The notes under the pieces are model-generated. The model was not told where the DNA came from. It worked only from the letters and a program-made list of their open reading frames with translations, and made no database searches. A stretch of DNA of 64,000 nucleotides from Whitmania pigra (Eukaryota > Annelida > Clitellata > Hirudinida > Haemopidae), in contig JAJTWR010000239.1 of the NCBI GenBank assembly GCA_021613335.1, forward strand, positions 442,501 to 506,500, given 5' to 3'. Numbering within the stretch: position 1 is the stretch's first letter; every line of letters begins with the position of its first letter. The translations under genes were made by a program, and so were the position numbers. Of this stretch, positions 14,801-46,671 are shown piece after piece.

Positions 14801-17800
14801 CTGCTTTAGACGTTGATAATTCATCTTAGTGTTATTAGGGTAAACAATAACTCCATGGCACTTTACAACCATTCAAAAAATAATTGGAGTTAATTTATTT
14901 TAAAGGAGTAAATAAAAAAATAATAAAATATGTAAGAATTACTCTCATTGGTGGATGACACTATGTCATATTTAGTATGAATGCCATTGATATATTATAT
15001 GTTAACAGAGTTAGGTTTGAGGATGGCCAATGTGACAAGCAATGCTACAACTTGATGTGCATGTGGGATGGAACTGACTGTGAACAGAAGAAAGAAACTA
15101 TCCAGGGAGTTATTGTTCTCAAGCTGTTTGTTCATAGAAATGATTTTGAGAAGAACTTGAGAGGCTTCCTCTATGACCTTTCTCATCGATTAACCTGCAT
15201 GGTCAAGTTGTCCACGAATCAAGATGGAACTCCTGCCATTTCAGATATCGACATCCCAGGATTTGGAAAGGGGTAATTAATTTTAAAATCAAATAGATTG
15301 GTCATTAATATCTCTAAATATTCATCCCCTATATGTGTGTAATTGCCACTTAGAAGCTTTGAAATGCTCAAAAGATGTTATTGTCTGATATTCCATGTAT
15401 TTAACATGAGCATACTGAATGAGGTGGATCTGATGGTCACTGTGTTGGTGCATTGTCTTGCCAGGGTTGAAGTCAGACTGAAGTTGGTGTTCTCATCGAG
15501 TCTGGATGCTTGCTTCAGCTTCATTGACACTGCTGGTGATTTCATCAAGAAATTCAGTGAGAACAACACCATGACAGACTTCCCCATATACGACATCAGC
15601 AGTAAGTGCCTGCGACTTTAAATTTACTTGATTAGCTCATAGCATCCAGCTGTCTTTTAAATAACCAATTATTCAAAACAAATGATTTTTATACTTAATT
15701 ATTTTGCTGTCTAAATTACTATTATAGCACCCAACACATGCCATTGCAATCTACAGAATTATACGATCCTTATGTTTGAGAAATAAAAGCATGCTCAAAG
15801 TCGTTTTATCGAACAGCTGCTCCAGATCAATCTGGACCGTCAACTTCTGACCAGACTCCAATATTCATCACAATCGGCACCATCTTTTCCCTGTTGATGG
15901 TAGCACTGCTAGTTGGTCTGTGGATGAAGAAAAGAAAAGTGGTTGACAAAACATGGTTTCCACCTGGATTTGGTCGTAGCAACAAGAGCTGCACCAGGTA
16001 AGATTGCAGTAAACTTGCTCGATTTTAATGCAACAACTAGCATTAGTTAATGTGAGTGTTTTCATCTTGACAAATCTGGTTTAAAATATGAAATGAGTGT
16101 GCTTAATTGAAAGGATTGAAGAATTTTTAGGACAATAGGACCCACTGTAAAATAATAACACATAATCTCACATAAAATTTCTTCTATTAAAAACTTCAGG
16201 ACAGCCACAGACCAAATGTCATCAGGGTCAGAGAAGCAGATCATTGAGGGTAGTGATTCTTTCAGTGAAGAATCCTTTGATACAGGCACTCTATCAAAGG
16301 CATCTAGGGTTTGTGGAGTAAATTTTAACATTTGTTTAGTATTATTATATATTCATTCATTATCTCCCCATTTATTGGGTTAAAAGTACATTTAGGCTAG
16401 GTTGTGCAATGATGAGTCAAGATGAATGAAGCATGCTTTATTATCAATTAAAGATAGTTTATGTAGAGTTCATCATTTATTACCTAATATTTAATTGCTT
16501 CCTGGTTTCAGAATTACTTAATAAATTATTTAAAGGCTACTTTCCCTGGAGATATGTCGAGTTCTGTAGCACCCAGTCACTTGAAAGTAGCGCACAATCC
16601 TCCATCCATATGTGTTGCAGCATCATCAGTCTCTTACAACCATCAGATTGATTACATGACAAGCAGTTTTAGACCACAATTTAATGTTCCTCTTCAAGAT
16701 GACATTTTCACAAAAATCATCAATGAAGCCATGTGCCACTATGACCAAACAGGTACTATTACTATTGGCAAGCACCAATTTTTTTTTTTAATAATGTTCT
16801 GACATTTTAAACATAATTTTTAAGTTGAGTTGAATAATTACTTTCTTAATATGACCGAAATAGATGCAGATTTAATCACATTTGAAAATGTTAAGGTATC
16901 CTTAGACATTACCATTGCTCATTATTAATGGTCTTTCAATTTTTACAGGTGAAACACCTCTTCATCTAGCAGCAAGATACTCGAGAGCAGACGCTGCCCA
17001 AAAATTCCTGGAAAATGGTGCAGACCCTAATGCCCAGGATCACGACGGAAAGACTCCATTACATGTAGCGATTGCTGCTGATGCTGTCGGGGTTTTCCAA
17101 GTGAGCTGCCATCTATGCATGACAATATCGATAATGCTGTTGGTTGTAATATTTTCTACTAATTTTTAAATTTTTACAGATTCTCCTCAGATGCAGATGT
17201 TCAGTTAATGTGCAGACAAAGGACGGAACAACGCCGCTAATATGTGCCGTTAGATTGGCAGTCGACGGGATGGTCGGAGATCTCATCAAGGCTGAGGCAG
17301 ATCTTAACAAAACGGACGATCAAGGTTCAACATTCTCCATGAAATTAAATTACAAATGCTTGCATCAAAATTTATTTTTTATTGATTCTGTTATATATTT
17401 TTTTAGGTAGAGAATGTAGGCAATTATAGTTGTAATTCTACTTTGCACATTCTTATTAGGCAAGACTGGACTACACTGGGCAGCTGCAGTTAATAATCTT
17501 GATGCTGCCATATTGCTTCTGCACCATGGGGGGATCAATAGGGACGTTCAAGATGACAAGGGTCAGACGCCACTTTTCCTGGCTGCTAAGGTACACTAAG
17601 TTAATTTTATTTAAAGGCTAATAGGATGACCAAAAAATCCTTTTCTGGTTTTAAAATGAATGAATTTTTATTAAAATGTTATTTATTAGCCTGTCATTTG
17701 TTTTAGGAGGGAAGTTTTAATGTTGCTCAATTACTTCTTCACAATTCTGCCAGCATGGACCTGGCCGATCAGTTGGATAGACTGCCGAGGGATATCGCAA

Positions 17801-18810
17801 TAGAAAAGAAGCACTATGACATAGTTAAGCTTCTCGATGAGTATTTAGCCAAGGCCAGTCAAAATCGTGGTCAGTCTAATTTCTCTGGCCATCTTTTAAT
17901 GTCAGAGAGTACCAAAGGGATGAAACAAAAGAACAAAGCTCTTCCTCAATCTGAAGTAGATGGTAGTGGTCGAAGCAAAAAAAAAAGAAAAATTGACATG
18001 ATGGACGTCGTTTCCGATGCCAACCAAAGCGAGATGTTTGCCACAAAGTTTCATCAAAATCCTCAGCATTTTGCAGGAGCTCCCTATAGCTACATAAGTG
18101 GCCCCAGTAATGCAGAAAGTAAGCAAATGTATACTCATGTTCTCCATTGGAACAGGCAAAACCAAAATGAATTTATGCTAAAGGAGCACATCAGGATGAG
18201 AAACCAGAAGGGACAAAAGAAAAAAAATGACTTTGACAAATGGTTCATAGGTTCAACTGGGTCCAGTCCAACAGATTCTGAATTTGCAGTCATTCAGAGT
18301 CCCAACGAAGGATCCAGCGGAAGTCCAGGCTACTGTAACAACGGAGGAGTATTTCTCAGTCCTCCAGAGGCTGATCACTATCAACAACATATGCTACCTG
18401 CTGGTGATGGTGTCCCAAGATGCATGCCAGCATCTGTCATACAGAGGTATCATCCAAATCCAGCCAAAAACTCTCAGCTCATTCAAACATCTTATGGTCG
18501 GTATGACGACACTTATCACGACAGAGCAGCCTTTTCAAAATCAAGCAGCACATCTGCCCCTCTTCAGGGCAAGCAAAATCAACCTCTTGTCTTCCAGCAG
18601 TATCCAACACCTCCAAGTCAACAATTCAGTCCCAATGGCATCTCCTCTGTTGCTCAGGTGAGTTGCTTGAACTCAACCCAGAGAGAAAATCTCTTTGAAA
18701 CACCTTCTCCAGGTGCAGGGGACCAGTGGGTAGACATCTCCATGATAACCTGCATGGAGCCACACTCCAAGCAGAAAATTGACAATGTGAATGAAAGTTC
18801 AGTGTGTTGA
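8467..18810 (+). CDS. Notch: Notch-type receptor, short form (EGF-LNR-HD-TM-RAM-ANK)
   Basis: Single-pass receptor for DSL ligands; its cleaved intracellular part acts with CSL in the nucleus. Exons: 8467-8573, 8899-9042, 9499-9726, 10631-10783, 11961-12149, 13214-13330, 13795-14074, 14140-14503, 14565-14782, 15009-15272, 15465-15601, 15817-15997, 16200-16308 (or 16317), 16512-16752, 16949-17100, 17180-17324, 17460-17590, 17707-18810. Phases agree throughout, giving about 1420 residues plus the missing N-terminus. Order: about 12-13 EGF repeats (some calcium-binding, e.g. DVDEC, DIDEC), three LNRs (14450-15090), the heterodimerisation domain (NOD, NODP; 15090-15601), one membrane helix ([19 protein letters not shown]), a RAM motif (TWFPPGF), six ankyrin repeats with the family block [13 protein letters not shown], a basic KKKRK nuclear signal near 17974, and a Ser/Pro-rich tail ending near PSPGAGDQW. 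Drosophila and vertebrate receptors have about 36 EGFs, so this one is compact, close in size to nematode LIN-12/GLP-1. No furin-type R-x-K/R-R is visible in the HD region. Confidence 0.95.
8576..8898 (+). repeat. Tandem duplication with GAT microsatellites beside Notch exon 3
   Basis: Two diverged copies of about 150-160 bases lie head to tail. Copy A runs about 8576-8738 and copy B about 8739-8898. Each starts with a block like GGACATGCATTTTA, continues through CTTTCAAAATAGATGATG-type sequence into a GAT array, and ends with GATAGTGATATTGATA and a T-rich acceptor-like stretch ending TTGTAG. The real acceptor of the EGF exon (AG at 8897-8898) is the end of copy B. Copy A carries the matching pseudo-acceptor near 8720-8728. 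Confidence 0.8.
9853..10372. mobile_element. hAT-like non-autonomous DNA transposon (MITE), 520 bp
   Basis: The element begins CAGTGGCGCAACTAGG and ends with the reverse complement of CAGGGGCGCAACCAGC, so it has terminal inverted repeats of about 15 bases with two mismatches. It is flanked on both sides by the identical 8-mer GGCTTGGG (9845-9852 and 10373-10380), an exact target-site duplication. Eight-base duplications and CAG-type ends are typical of the hAT superfamily. There is no transposase frame inside. The body is AT-rich and holds a direct repeat of about 155 bases (around 9994-10150 and 10155-10310). The ends carry runs of seven to eight G. It sits in the Notch intron between exons 9499-9726 and 10631-10783. 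Confidence 0.85.
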
Positions 18811-20719
18811 TTTCACAAAATTCATTCATTGTAATGTGTATATAAGTGCACTTAGGAGTTAAGAAATGCCATGGAAATGGTTTGAGGCCTTTGCAGGTCT
18901 GCAGTTTATTTTTCCTGGAGTTTCTAAATGGATGTTGTTGACAGACCAATCTTTCACATGGCATTTGGAACACGGGGCCAGCAAGAGGCTGAGCCAAATG
19001 CAGCTTCATTTTACCTACTTTTGTTTGAAAATGCAAGAATTGTTGCATGCTATGAATGTACTAACATTCAAGATTTGACTCAAACTCAAGATTTGTCCAT
19101 ATTGTACATATGTTGTTCTAAACTCATCTCACTTGAAATTATCTTAATGATTTTAAAATACACTTTATGTCTTTTAAAGTAATGAATTTTTCAATCATTT
19201 GACTAAACGTCATCACAAAGTATCTATAGCAGACTTGCTCGTTAACGTAGTAGATTAGACTTCACGTTGAAGCTGAAGAACATTGAAGATAATGATAGTA
19301 TAAGAATATATGCCTACAAGCTAAATATAGCGAAAATCAATGTGAGATGCTTGGGGAATCACCACCAATTTGTCAATTCCTAAGCCATCACAGCGCGTTG
19401 GGGTTGTTCATAAACGCGCCAATTTCATCAGAAGGTTTAAACCTTCAAACTGACCCATAGACAAAAAGTTATAAAATGGCTTTTCTTGGACTAGATATGG
19501 TCCCAAGATATCCTCTTGCCGAACTGATTGTGTCTGTTTTTTCCTAACAAGGTGTGCCGTTTCTTTCTATAACGAATTCTTGATTATGTTGGGGGTTTCG
19601 TTGTAATTCAGGGGTTTCGAAACTGATGCGACCTCCATGGACAATCTTCTAGCATTGATCGCTTGTAGCTGAATTTTGCGCTTGCGTCGGGCAACTCCTT
19701 GGTTAAGATCATGGACCTCAGTTTTTTTCCAATGGGAGAAAACCCTCGTACTTCAGGATATGATCTTTTTGAGTCTACTCTAAAGTCTAACCTATCCATT
19801 CTGCGATATGTCTGGAAAATATTGGCTTTTCTGCTGAGTCGTCTTCGTTTCGTTGCCAAATCAGCGCCCGTCAAACAACTTCCTAATTCCGAAATCACGT
19901 CTGCTCCAACTCCTGCTGTGCCATGACTAGCTTATAGGCCAACCGCGCGAAATATTGGTGACTTTCCGATCATCCGGTCATAAATAAGCAACTAGTAATA
20001 TAATAGTGAAAACTAAAACTTTCCATTAAGTGAGTTATAATACCCTTGACGACCCTCAAAAAGAGAATGACAATCTTTTTTTGGAACCTCTCGTGTTGCT
20101 CATAAGGCAGGTCAAATTGTAATGAAGAGCCAGGATGCCACCAACAACAATATGAGATCACTCTGGTGGACAACATTCTACCTCATCCTCCAAAAGTAAA
20201 AATTGGTCAGACCTGAACGTTGTCACAAACAGGGCCCCTAAACACTGTCTATTTGCTAAGTTACTGTAACGCACAAAATGACCCAGAAAATGCTGGGTGA
20301 CAGCTTCCCTGCGATCAGGAATAGCCATCTGCGCCCGACTCTTGATTATCTCAAATCGTAATAAAATTCCAACCTAGGCACCCCGACTCAGCAAACCGAA
20401 TCATTACTCTTCTGCAAAGCACACGAGTTCAGACCTGCCACATCACAATTTTATATTTACTCACATTGATGCAACTCAACAAAACTTCACATGATGTTAG
20501 GCCAGCACATCTTAGACAATATCTAATCACTAATTGATGTATACTAGCAGACATTGCAGGTAATGTCAGAAGTAAACCATGTGCTCAGAGAAATTTAGAC
20601 TTTAGTTGATGCGAGGCAGCATTACTTGTTTCCATTAAAAGTGGATTTTTAAAAACAAGTCAAAGTTTGATTTCCATTTGAACCACTCTCCTACAAATTT
20701 AATTAAAGCTGCAACTATC
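18811..20719. other. Intergenic region between Notch and ACP, with an unidentified coding-like block
   Basis: The first several hundred bases after the Notch stop are probably its 3' UTR; no perfect AATAAA was seen close to the stop. From about 19370 to 20460 base composition is less AT-rich than the flanks, and open frames of 75-96 codons occur on both strands (for example 19608-19898 minus, 19699-19926 plus). None shows a domain I recognise and they do not join by clear splice sites. It could be a decayed mobile element or a retrotransposed relic. The stretch 20460-20719 is AT-rich with nothing visible. Confidence 0.4.
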
Positions 20720-22044
<1,325 letters not shown>

Positions 22045-22607
22045 GTCCGAACTGCAAGTATACAAACCAAAAGACAGTAAGTACTGATTGCATAAGTTGG
22101 CAGCTTTAAGCGCTTGAGTAAAATATTAATTGTGAAATCAATTTTAAAAATACAACAATAATTTATTTAATAAAAATAATATTATAATATTATTTAAATA
22201 TAAATTATGTTTTTTCCGAGATAAAATATTTGAATATTACCAGACAAAATTACAAAATACGCGCCAATAAAAAAAAATTAAATTTTTTGTTGACTGGTCA
22301 AAAAAAGTTTGTGTAAATAGCGAATGATCAGGTGAGGCCTGAACCTGAGTTTCATAACTTTCAATGATGAACGGATCATTCTTTTTCGTTAGAAGAATGG
22401 ATCCACAATTAATATTTCCATGTAGAATGCAACTACATCTGGAACTTAATTTTACTTACGAGTCGACATCGACACGGAGCGGGACGCACGAGTGCACACT
22501 AGGCGGACTGCAAGCCGTTTCTTCATATCCTCTTTCTCCTGTGCGTTACTTTCTTAGCCGGACGAGGCCGATATCTTGGCAGAGATTAGTGTTGTTTTGA
22601 TTTAGAA
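22045..22607. promoter_or_regulatory. Shared head-to-head promoter region of ACP and PKC
   Basis: The ATG codons of the ACP gene (minus) and the PKC gene (plus) lie 563 bases apart, so both core promoters and 5' UTRs must fit here unless upstream non-coding exons exist. The half near PKC (about 22460-22590) is richer in G, C and CpG than the AT-rich surroundings; the half near ACP (22120-22320) is strongly AT-rich. No clear TATA box was assigned. The claim of shared regulation is inference from geometry. Confidence 0.5.
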
Positions 22608-41100
<18,493 letters not shown>

Positions 41101-43504
41101 ACTTTTGCGTCACGTGATTTCATTTTAGTTTGTTAGTTTTTTTTTTAAATTTAAAAGCATTTTTTTCATGTTTTTTCTTCTACTTTCGACTAATTGTTCG
41201 AAAGTTGACGATGACATTCGTAGGAGTGTGGTTGTTGTGAGGTCGTCGAAGAGGAGACTAATTGCCTCGTTTGAGGTGGCAGAGTCCCGATTGTTGTAAT
41301 TTTTCTTAGAGTTCTGCATTCATCACGGTCAGCATGTTGGTCAGCACTGCAAGTTCACGTTTTTGCACGCAAAGAATTCTTTATTTTCCTTCTTTACGGT
41401 TTTCTGCACCCTCGAATTAAGCAAGTGCCTCTCTCGTAAGAATCGCATTTTATTCGACCGATCGAGTTTCACTGCTAGCGACATTCATTCGTTTCATTGA
41501 CTATTTCATTCATTCATTTATTTATTTCTTATTTTAATTTAATTTAGTTTTATTTTTAAATTTTATTTTGTTTTGTTTAAATTCTATTTTTCAATGTTGT
41601 CAATTCGATTCTGTTTTATCGTTTCTAAATTGATATTTTAATTGATATTTTATTTGCTCATTTCAGATCAGAAGAACCTGTTTTTTTTGTTGTTTAAAAA
41701 AAAAACTAAACTTTTAGGATGAATCATTCAATCATTCAATCTTTCATCGACGCTTTATCGTCTTTCGCTTTTTTAATTCTTACTATATCGTCATCTTTAT
41801 CATCATCATCATCATCATCGTCATCTTTATCATCATCATCATCATCATCGTCATCATCATCAGCATCGTCATTTTTATATTTTTTATTTAATTTATAAAA
41901 ATGTTATTCAATAAAAATACCTTACACACGGACATTTAAGTCACAGAAGAAAGTTTAATAAAATAATTCAATAGTCAACCTTAAGGTCAGTTTCCACTGT
42001 AAGACTGGCCTCATGAACAAAATTGATATTAATCAATATTAACATTTAGGCACAGACTAATCTAAGAATAACCATCATCACTTAATTAATTATCATCGTC
42101 AATATCATCAACGTCATTATCATCGCGAAAACGTTGTTATTGTTATTATTGTTGTTGTACTTATTGTTGTTGTTGTACTTGTTGTTGTTTTTGTACTTAT
42201 TATTGTCGTTGTACTTATTGTTGTTGTTGTACTTATTGTTGTTGTTGTTGTACTTATTGTTGTTGTTGTATTTTTTTTCTTCTTCGTAAGTAGACTTTGC
42301 ATCACTTAGACGTACTTCTTGCTATGCACCTTTCGATCGTCAATGGCCTGTTTACCTGCAATAAAGTGATGAGGTGATGGATGTGCTGATGTGACGGATG
42401 CAGTGAAGTCGTGGATGTCATCGACAGAAGTGATGGACGTTCCTGAGCACTTGAATGATCAATTTTTCGCACGGTTGCGATGTGTACCTGTTGCGGTTAA
42501 TTGATGACGATGTTAATCGTTATGGATGGTACTGGTGGTGATAGTGATGCTTACGTGAATAGTAATATAATATATGCTGGCGACGATATGATTTACTAGG
42601 CGGCATGATGATGATAATGATGATGATAACTTTCCGATGTTACACACCGAAATCAAACGCGTAGTTTGTCGTTCTTCTTTCCTCGATCAATCGTTGGATT
42701 CCTGTTTATTCCTGTTTATTCCATTTTGCATCGATATTTGACATTTACAATCAAACTTTGTTCTCAATCCTTATCTCGTGTTGTCAGACTTGAAGTGAAT
42801 ACTGATTAATATTATTACTATTATTACTATTATTAATTACCTGGAACACGGTTGAGGTTAGGTGATTATAAGACGATGGTTAGGTTTTTGGAACATATCT
42901 CAGGAAAGACCATACAGAGCATGAGTTGTAGCTCTCTATTGAGTTGATTGAAGATGAAGTGGATGAATGGGGGAGTGAATGAGTAAATGAATGAATGGAT
43001 GAGTGAGTGAGTGAGTGAGTGAGTGAGTGAGTGAGTGAGTGAGTGAGTGAGTGAGTGAGTGAGTGAGTGAGTGAGTGAGTGAGTGAGTGAGTGAGTGAGT
43101 GAAAACAAGCTACTTGATTGAATCCGTATTCCGGGGAGCAGCCAGCTAAGTGATGATTGCTGTCCTAATCAATTGCAATGATTAACAACTTTCCAGAACA
43201 AAAAGGAATGAATAAATCTGAAAACACACTTTATTAAACGGAAAGATTAAACCACTACGGATACTAATGGATATTATTCATACTATGGATGCAAAGATTC
43301 GTAACGATGAAATAATTTATAAACAACCACAACAACAACAACAATGATGATGAAGGCACATTTTTGCAGGTGATCAACTTCAGTCACGTCTGACAAATCA
43401 GTAGTTCGTTGTTCAGGGTACGAAGATCTGATAGAGGAGGGGATGTCAAGATACCTTCGGGGTTGTTGAACGACTGTGACCGATTGACGATCTTTTGGCG
43501 CGAA
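41101..43504. other. Convergent intergenic region after PKC, repeat-rich
   Basis: This is the shared 3' side of the PKC gene and the WH2 gene. A polyadenylation-like AATAAA occurs near 41911. Repeats: TCATC/ATC runs about 41785-41875, mixed GTT/GTACTT repeats about 42130-42272, and the GAGT array listed separately. No coding exon was supported. Confidence 0.6.
43001..43101. repeat. (GAGT)n tetranucleotide array
   Basis: About 100 bases of perfect GAGT repeat. It is the reverse complement of the ACTC array at 32458-32580. Confidence 0.97.
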
Positions 43505-43787
43505 TCAGCTGGATTGTTGATTCTGGGCATGTCTTTGCTTCCACTGCATGACTGCTTCTGACTTTTTCATAACCGCGGGTGGCTGTTTGCCTTTAAACAT
43601 GCCCTGAGATGAACGATTATTGTTCAATTGGAAGTGGTAGACATAAAATTAATTTGAAAATCATTTAAATTTTATTACATGACTTACTTACTTAACTGAG
43701 TAACTGAATATTTAAAAAATGTTTAAAACTTGAACAATTGGATCGTTAAATTAATTAAAACTAAATTAATGATTAAACACTAACGAT

Positions 43788-43823
<36 letters not shown>

Positions 43824-46374
43824 TAGTAAAACTCACAACGACTGGATTATCGTTTTTCTTCTTCTCTTTTTCAATCAACAAGTTCTTCTTCCACTGAGGA
43901 ACATCTTTCCATTTGTCCTCATCCAATTTCCTGTTCTCTTTTTCTTCCTATTATATATATAATATAATAAGTATAATAAATAAATAAATATATATATAAA
44001 CATAATAAATACATTATAATTTTATAAATATTTAAGCACATTACTTTTGAACTGCTCATATATAAATTATAATATTGTACATATTTATACTAATTATTTA
44101 TCTAACTACTTATTTGCCTCCAGTATTAATGCCATTAAATTTGAATTATAGTTACAATAATATTAATAATAAATGTAATCATAAAAATCATAGTAATATA
44201 ATTTATATTAGTCACGGCAGTACTAATAACATTATTATAGTAACAATATTATCACAATTCTAATATTAAATATAATATTCAATAATGATATTATTGTTAC
44301 TGTGATATTATAATAATATTCCTAGTAATATACATCGTAATAATGTTCTTTAGAGCAATAAAGTAAAACTTGCGCTGAACAATATAAAAATTTAAGTCCA
44401 AAGGTTTAAAACTAAATTGAAGTTGGCTAAAAATTATTATAATAGATGTAATTATTAATTAATCATTAATTATTATCTGAAATTATGATCAACAGACCAT
44501 GTATTTCTCGATGAGCTTCTGATTCTTTCTCTCAATCAAATCCCTTTTCCATGGGGCAGCAGAATCAGGAACAGTTTGATAACCAGGTATTTTGGAAACA
44601 TCTGATGAAGATGCATTTCAAATGTTTCAGGGAAACAATAATTTAGTAATAATAAACAATAATTTCACTTGAAAATGGTTTAATTCGTGAAATAAATTTT
44701 TAAACAAAAATACAATAGTAAACTCTACTGAAGTATATTTCTAATATATTTAACCACCTAATTATTTTATCGATTTACGTTTAATATTAGCTGCTAAAAA
44801 TTATGTTATTGTTGTTCCAGATTGCTATTGTCACTATCGTTATCATTATTATTATTACTTTAATATTAATAATATTATTTTATTATTATTGTTAGTATTA
44901 TCATCATTATCGTTAAATTTTACGGTGGCATAAACATTTGAAATGTCCGACAAATGTTCCAATTGATTGCACAAATCATCCTTCAAAGATGTTGGTTCAA
45001 CTCAGCACCTATTTCTACGACGTTTCTCAGTATTTTAAGCCCCTCAAACGCTTAATGGACACGACAATATTATATGAAAATAATAATAATAATAACGTTA
45101 TTATTAAGAACAACCATCACAATAACAATAATAACATTACTTTTCGCAGCCAAAACACCTACCTATCTCATTATTTTCAGTTTGTGAAGATTTCATCTTG
45201 GGGCTCATCAAGTTTTGATTTTCTGAAATTAAAGAAAATAAATAATTAATTATTTCAAAGTAAATTATTTAAACCCATTCTTTTGTTTTATTTATTTATT
45301 AACTGAATTATTTATTTATTAATAATAAGCAGAAGTCTTACGTTGATTTCCAAACATGGGAGGTTTCTGACTGGTGATGGGTGGCCGAGAAGGTGCATCG
45401 TGGGAGGTCATCTTGTCAACCTCTGAGGCATTCAAGTACAACGTGTCGTCGGAGTTGTTGGCCTGAACTATTGGTTCGTCAGTGTTGTCTCTTGTTTCTA
45501 TAACATCAACAACAATAATAATAACAACAACATCAACAATAACAGGAACATTAAAAATAGCGGTAACATCAGCATCAATCTTTCGAATTTAAGCAAATTG
45601 TTATCCACATATGGACTTAATAACGAGATCTTGTGAATTCTTAGAAAATTCTAAATTTTTGGCAAACACGTGTTTTCGTTAATTGTTGAAATGTACGGTG
45701 CATTGTTTTTATTTTCATTTGTAGTATTTTTGATGACATCAACCTCATCTTATTGCTGATGATGATCTTATTACTCATAAATATCACTACTAACTTCACA
45801 ATAAAAATATTTAATCGAATTAATAATCATAGTGTTGTTAATCAAATCAACAGTAAGATTTCTTAAAATCCAATGACGCAGAAATTATGAAATAAATTTA
45901 TTTTCTTTTACCATTTGTCTGGTCGTTCCTCAGGGCAGCACCGGCAGCAGTCGGCTTCAACTTAAAGGCCCCTGACAGGATGAGGTTTGCTATCATCCCC
46001 ACTGCATCCGCTACCCCGTTTTTTGGGGAAGTTCTTGGCGAAAGTTCTTCATCTGAGTGAATTAATAATATTCGTAATTATTAGAATATGTCATTATTAT
46101 TATTGTCAATATTGCCGATAGCAATAATAATAATAAATTAGTAAAATTAATAAAATAATAACGACAATAATAACAAAATCAGTATAATTCCATTGTAATG
46201 TTGATATCGAGCCATTTGCGACACTAATCGTTTTTATAGAATTATTTTCTGTTTTTATAGAATTATTTTCTTATTGCTTTTAGTCGAGAAAATAAATTAT
46301 GATTTCATTAAAAATTATTGTTAGATTTTATAACAATGACCTTATTATATTAGTGCGTGTATTGATATTTTCAA

Positions 46375-46408
<34 letters not shown>

Positions 46409-46456
46409 TAATAATAATAATATTAATAATAATAATAATAATAATAAGAATAATAA

Positions 46457-46529
<73 letters not shown>

Positions 46530-46530
46530 C

Positions 46531-46571
<41 letters not shown>

Positions 46572-46609
46572 AATAATAAGAATAATAATAATAATATAAT
46601 AATAATAAT

Positions 46610-46671
<62 letters not shown>

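Noticed and set aside
42866..43108. Minus-strand frame with the same Thr-His-Ser-Leu repeats
   Set aside because: It is the GAGT array read on the other strand, not a gene.
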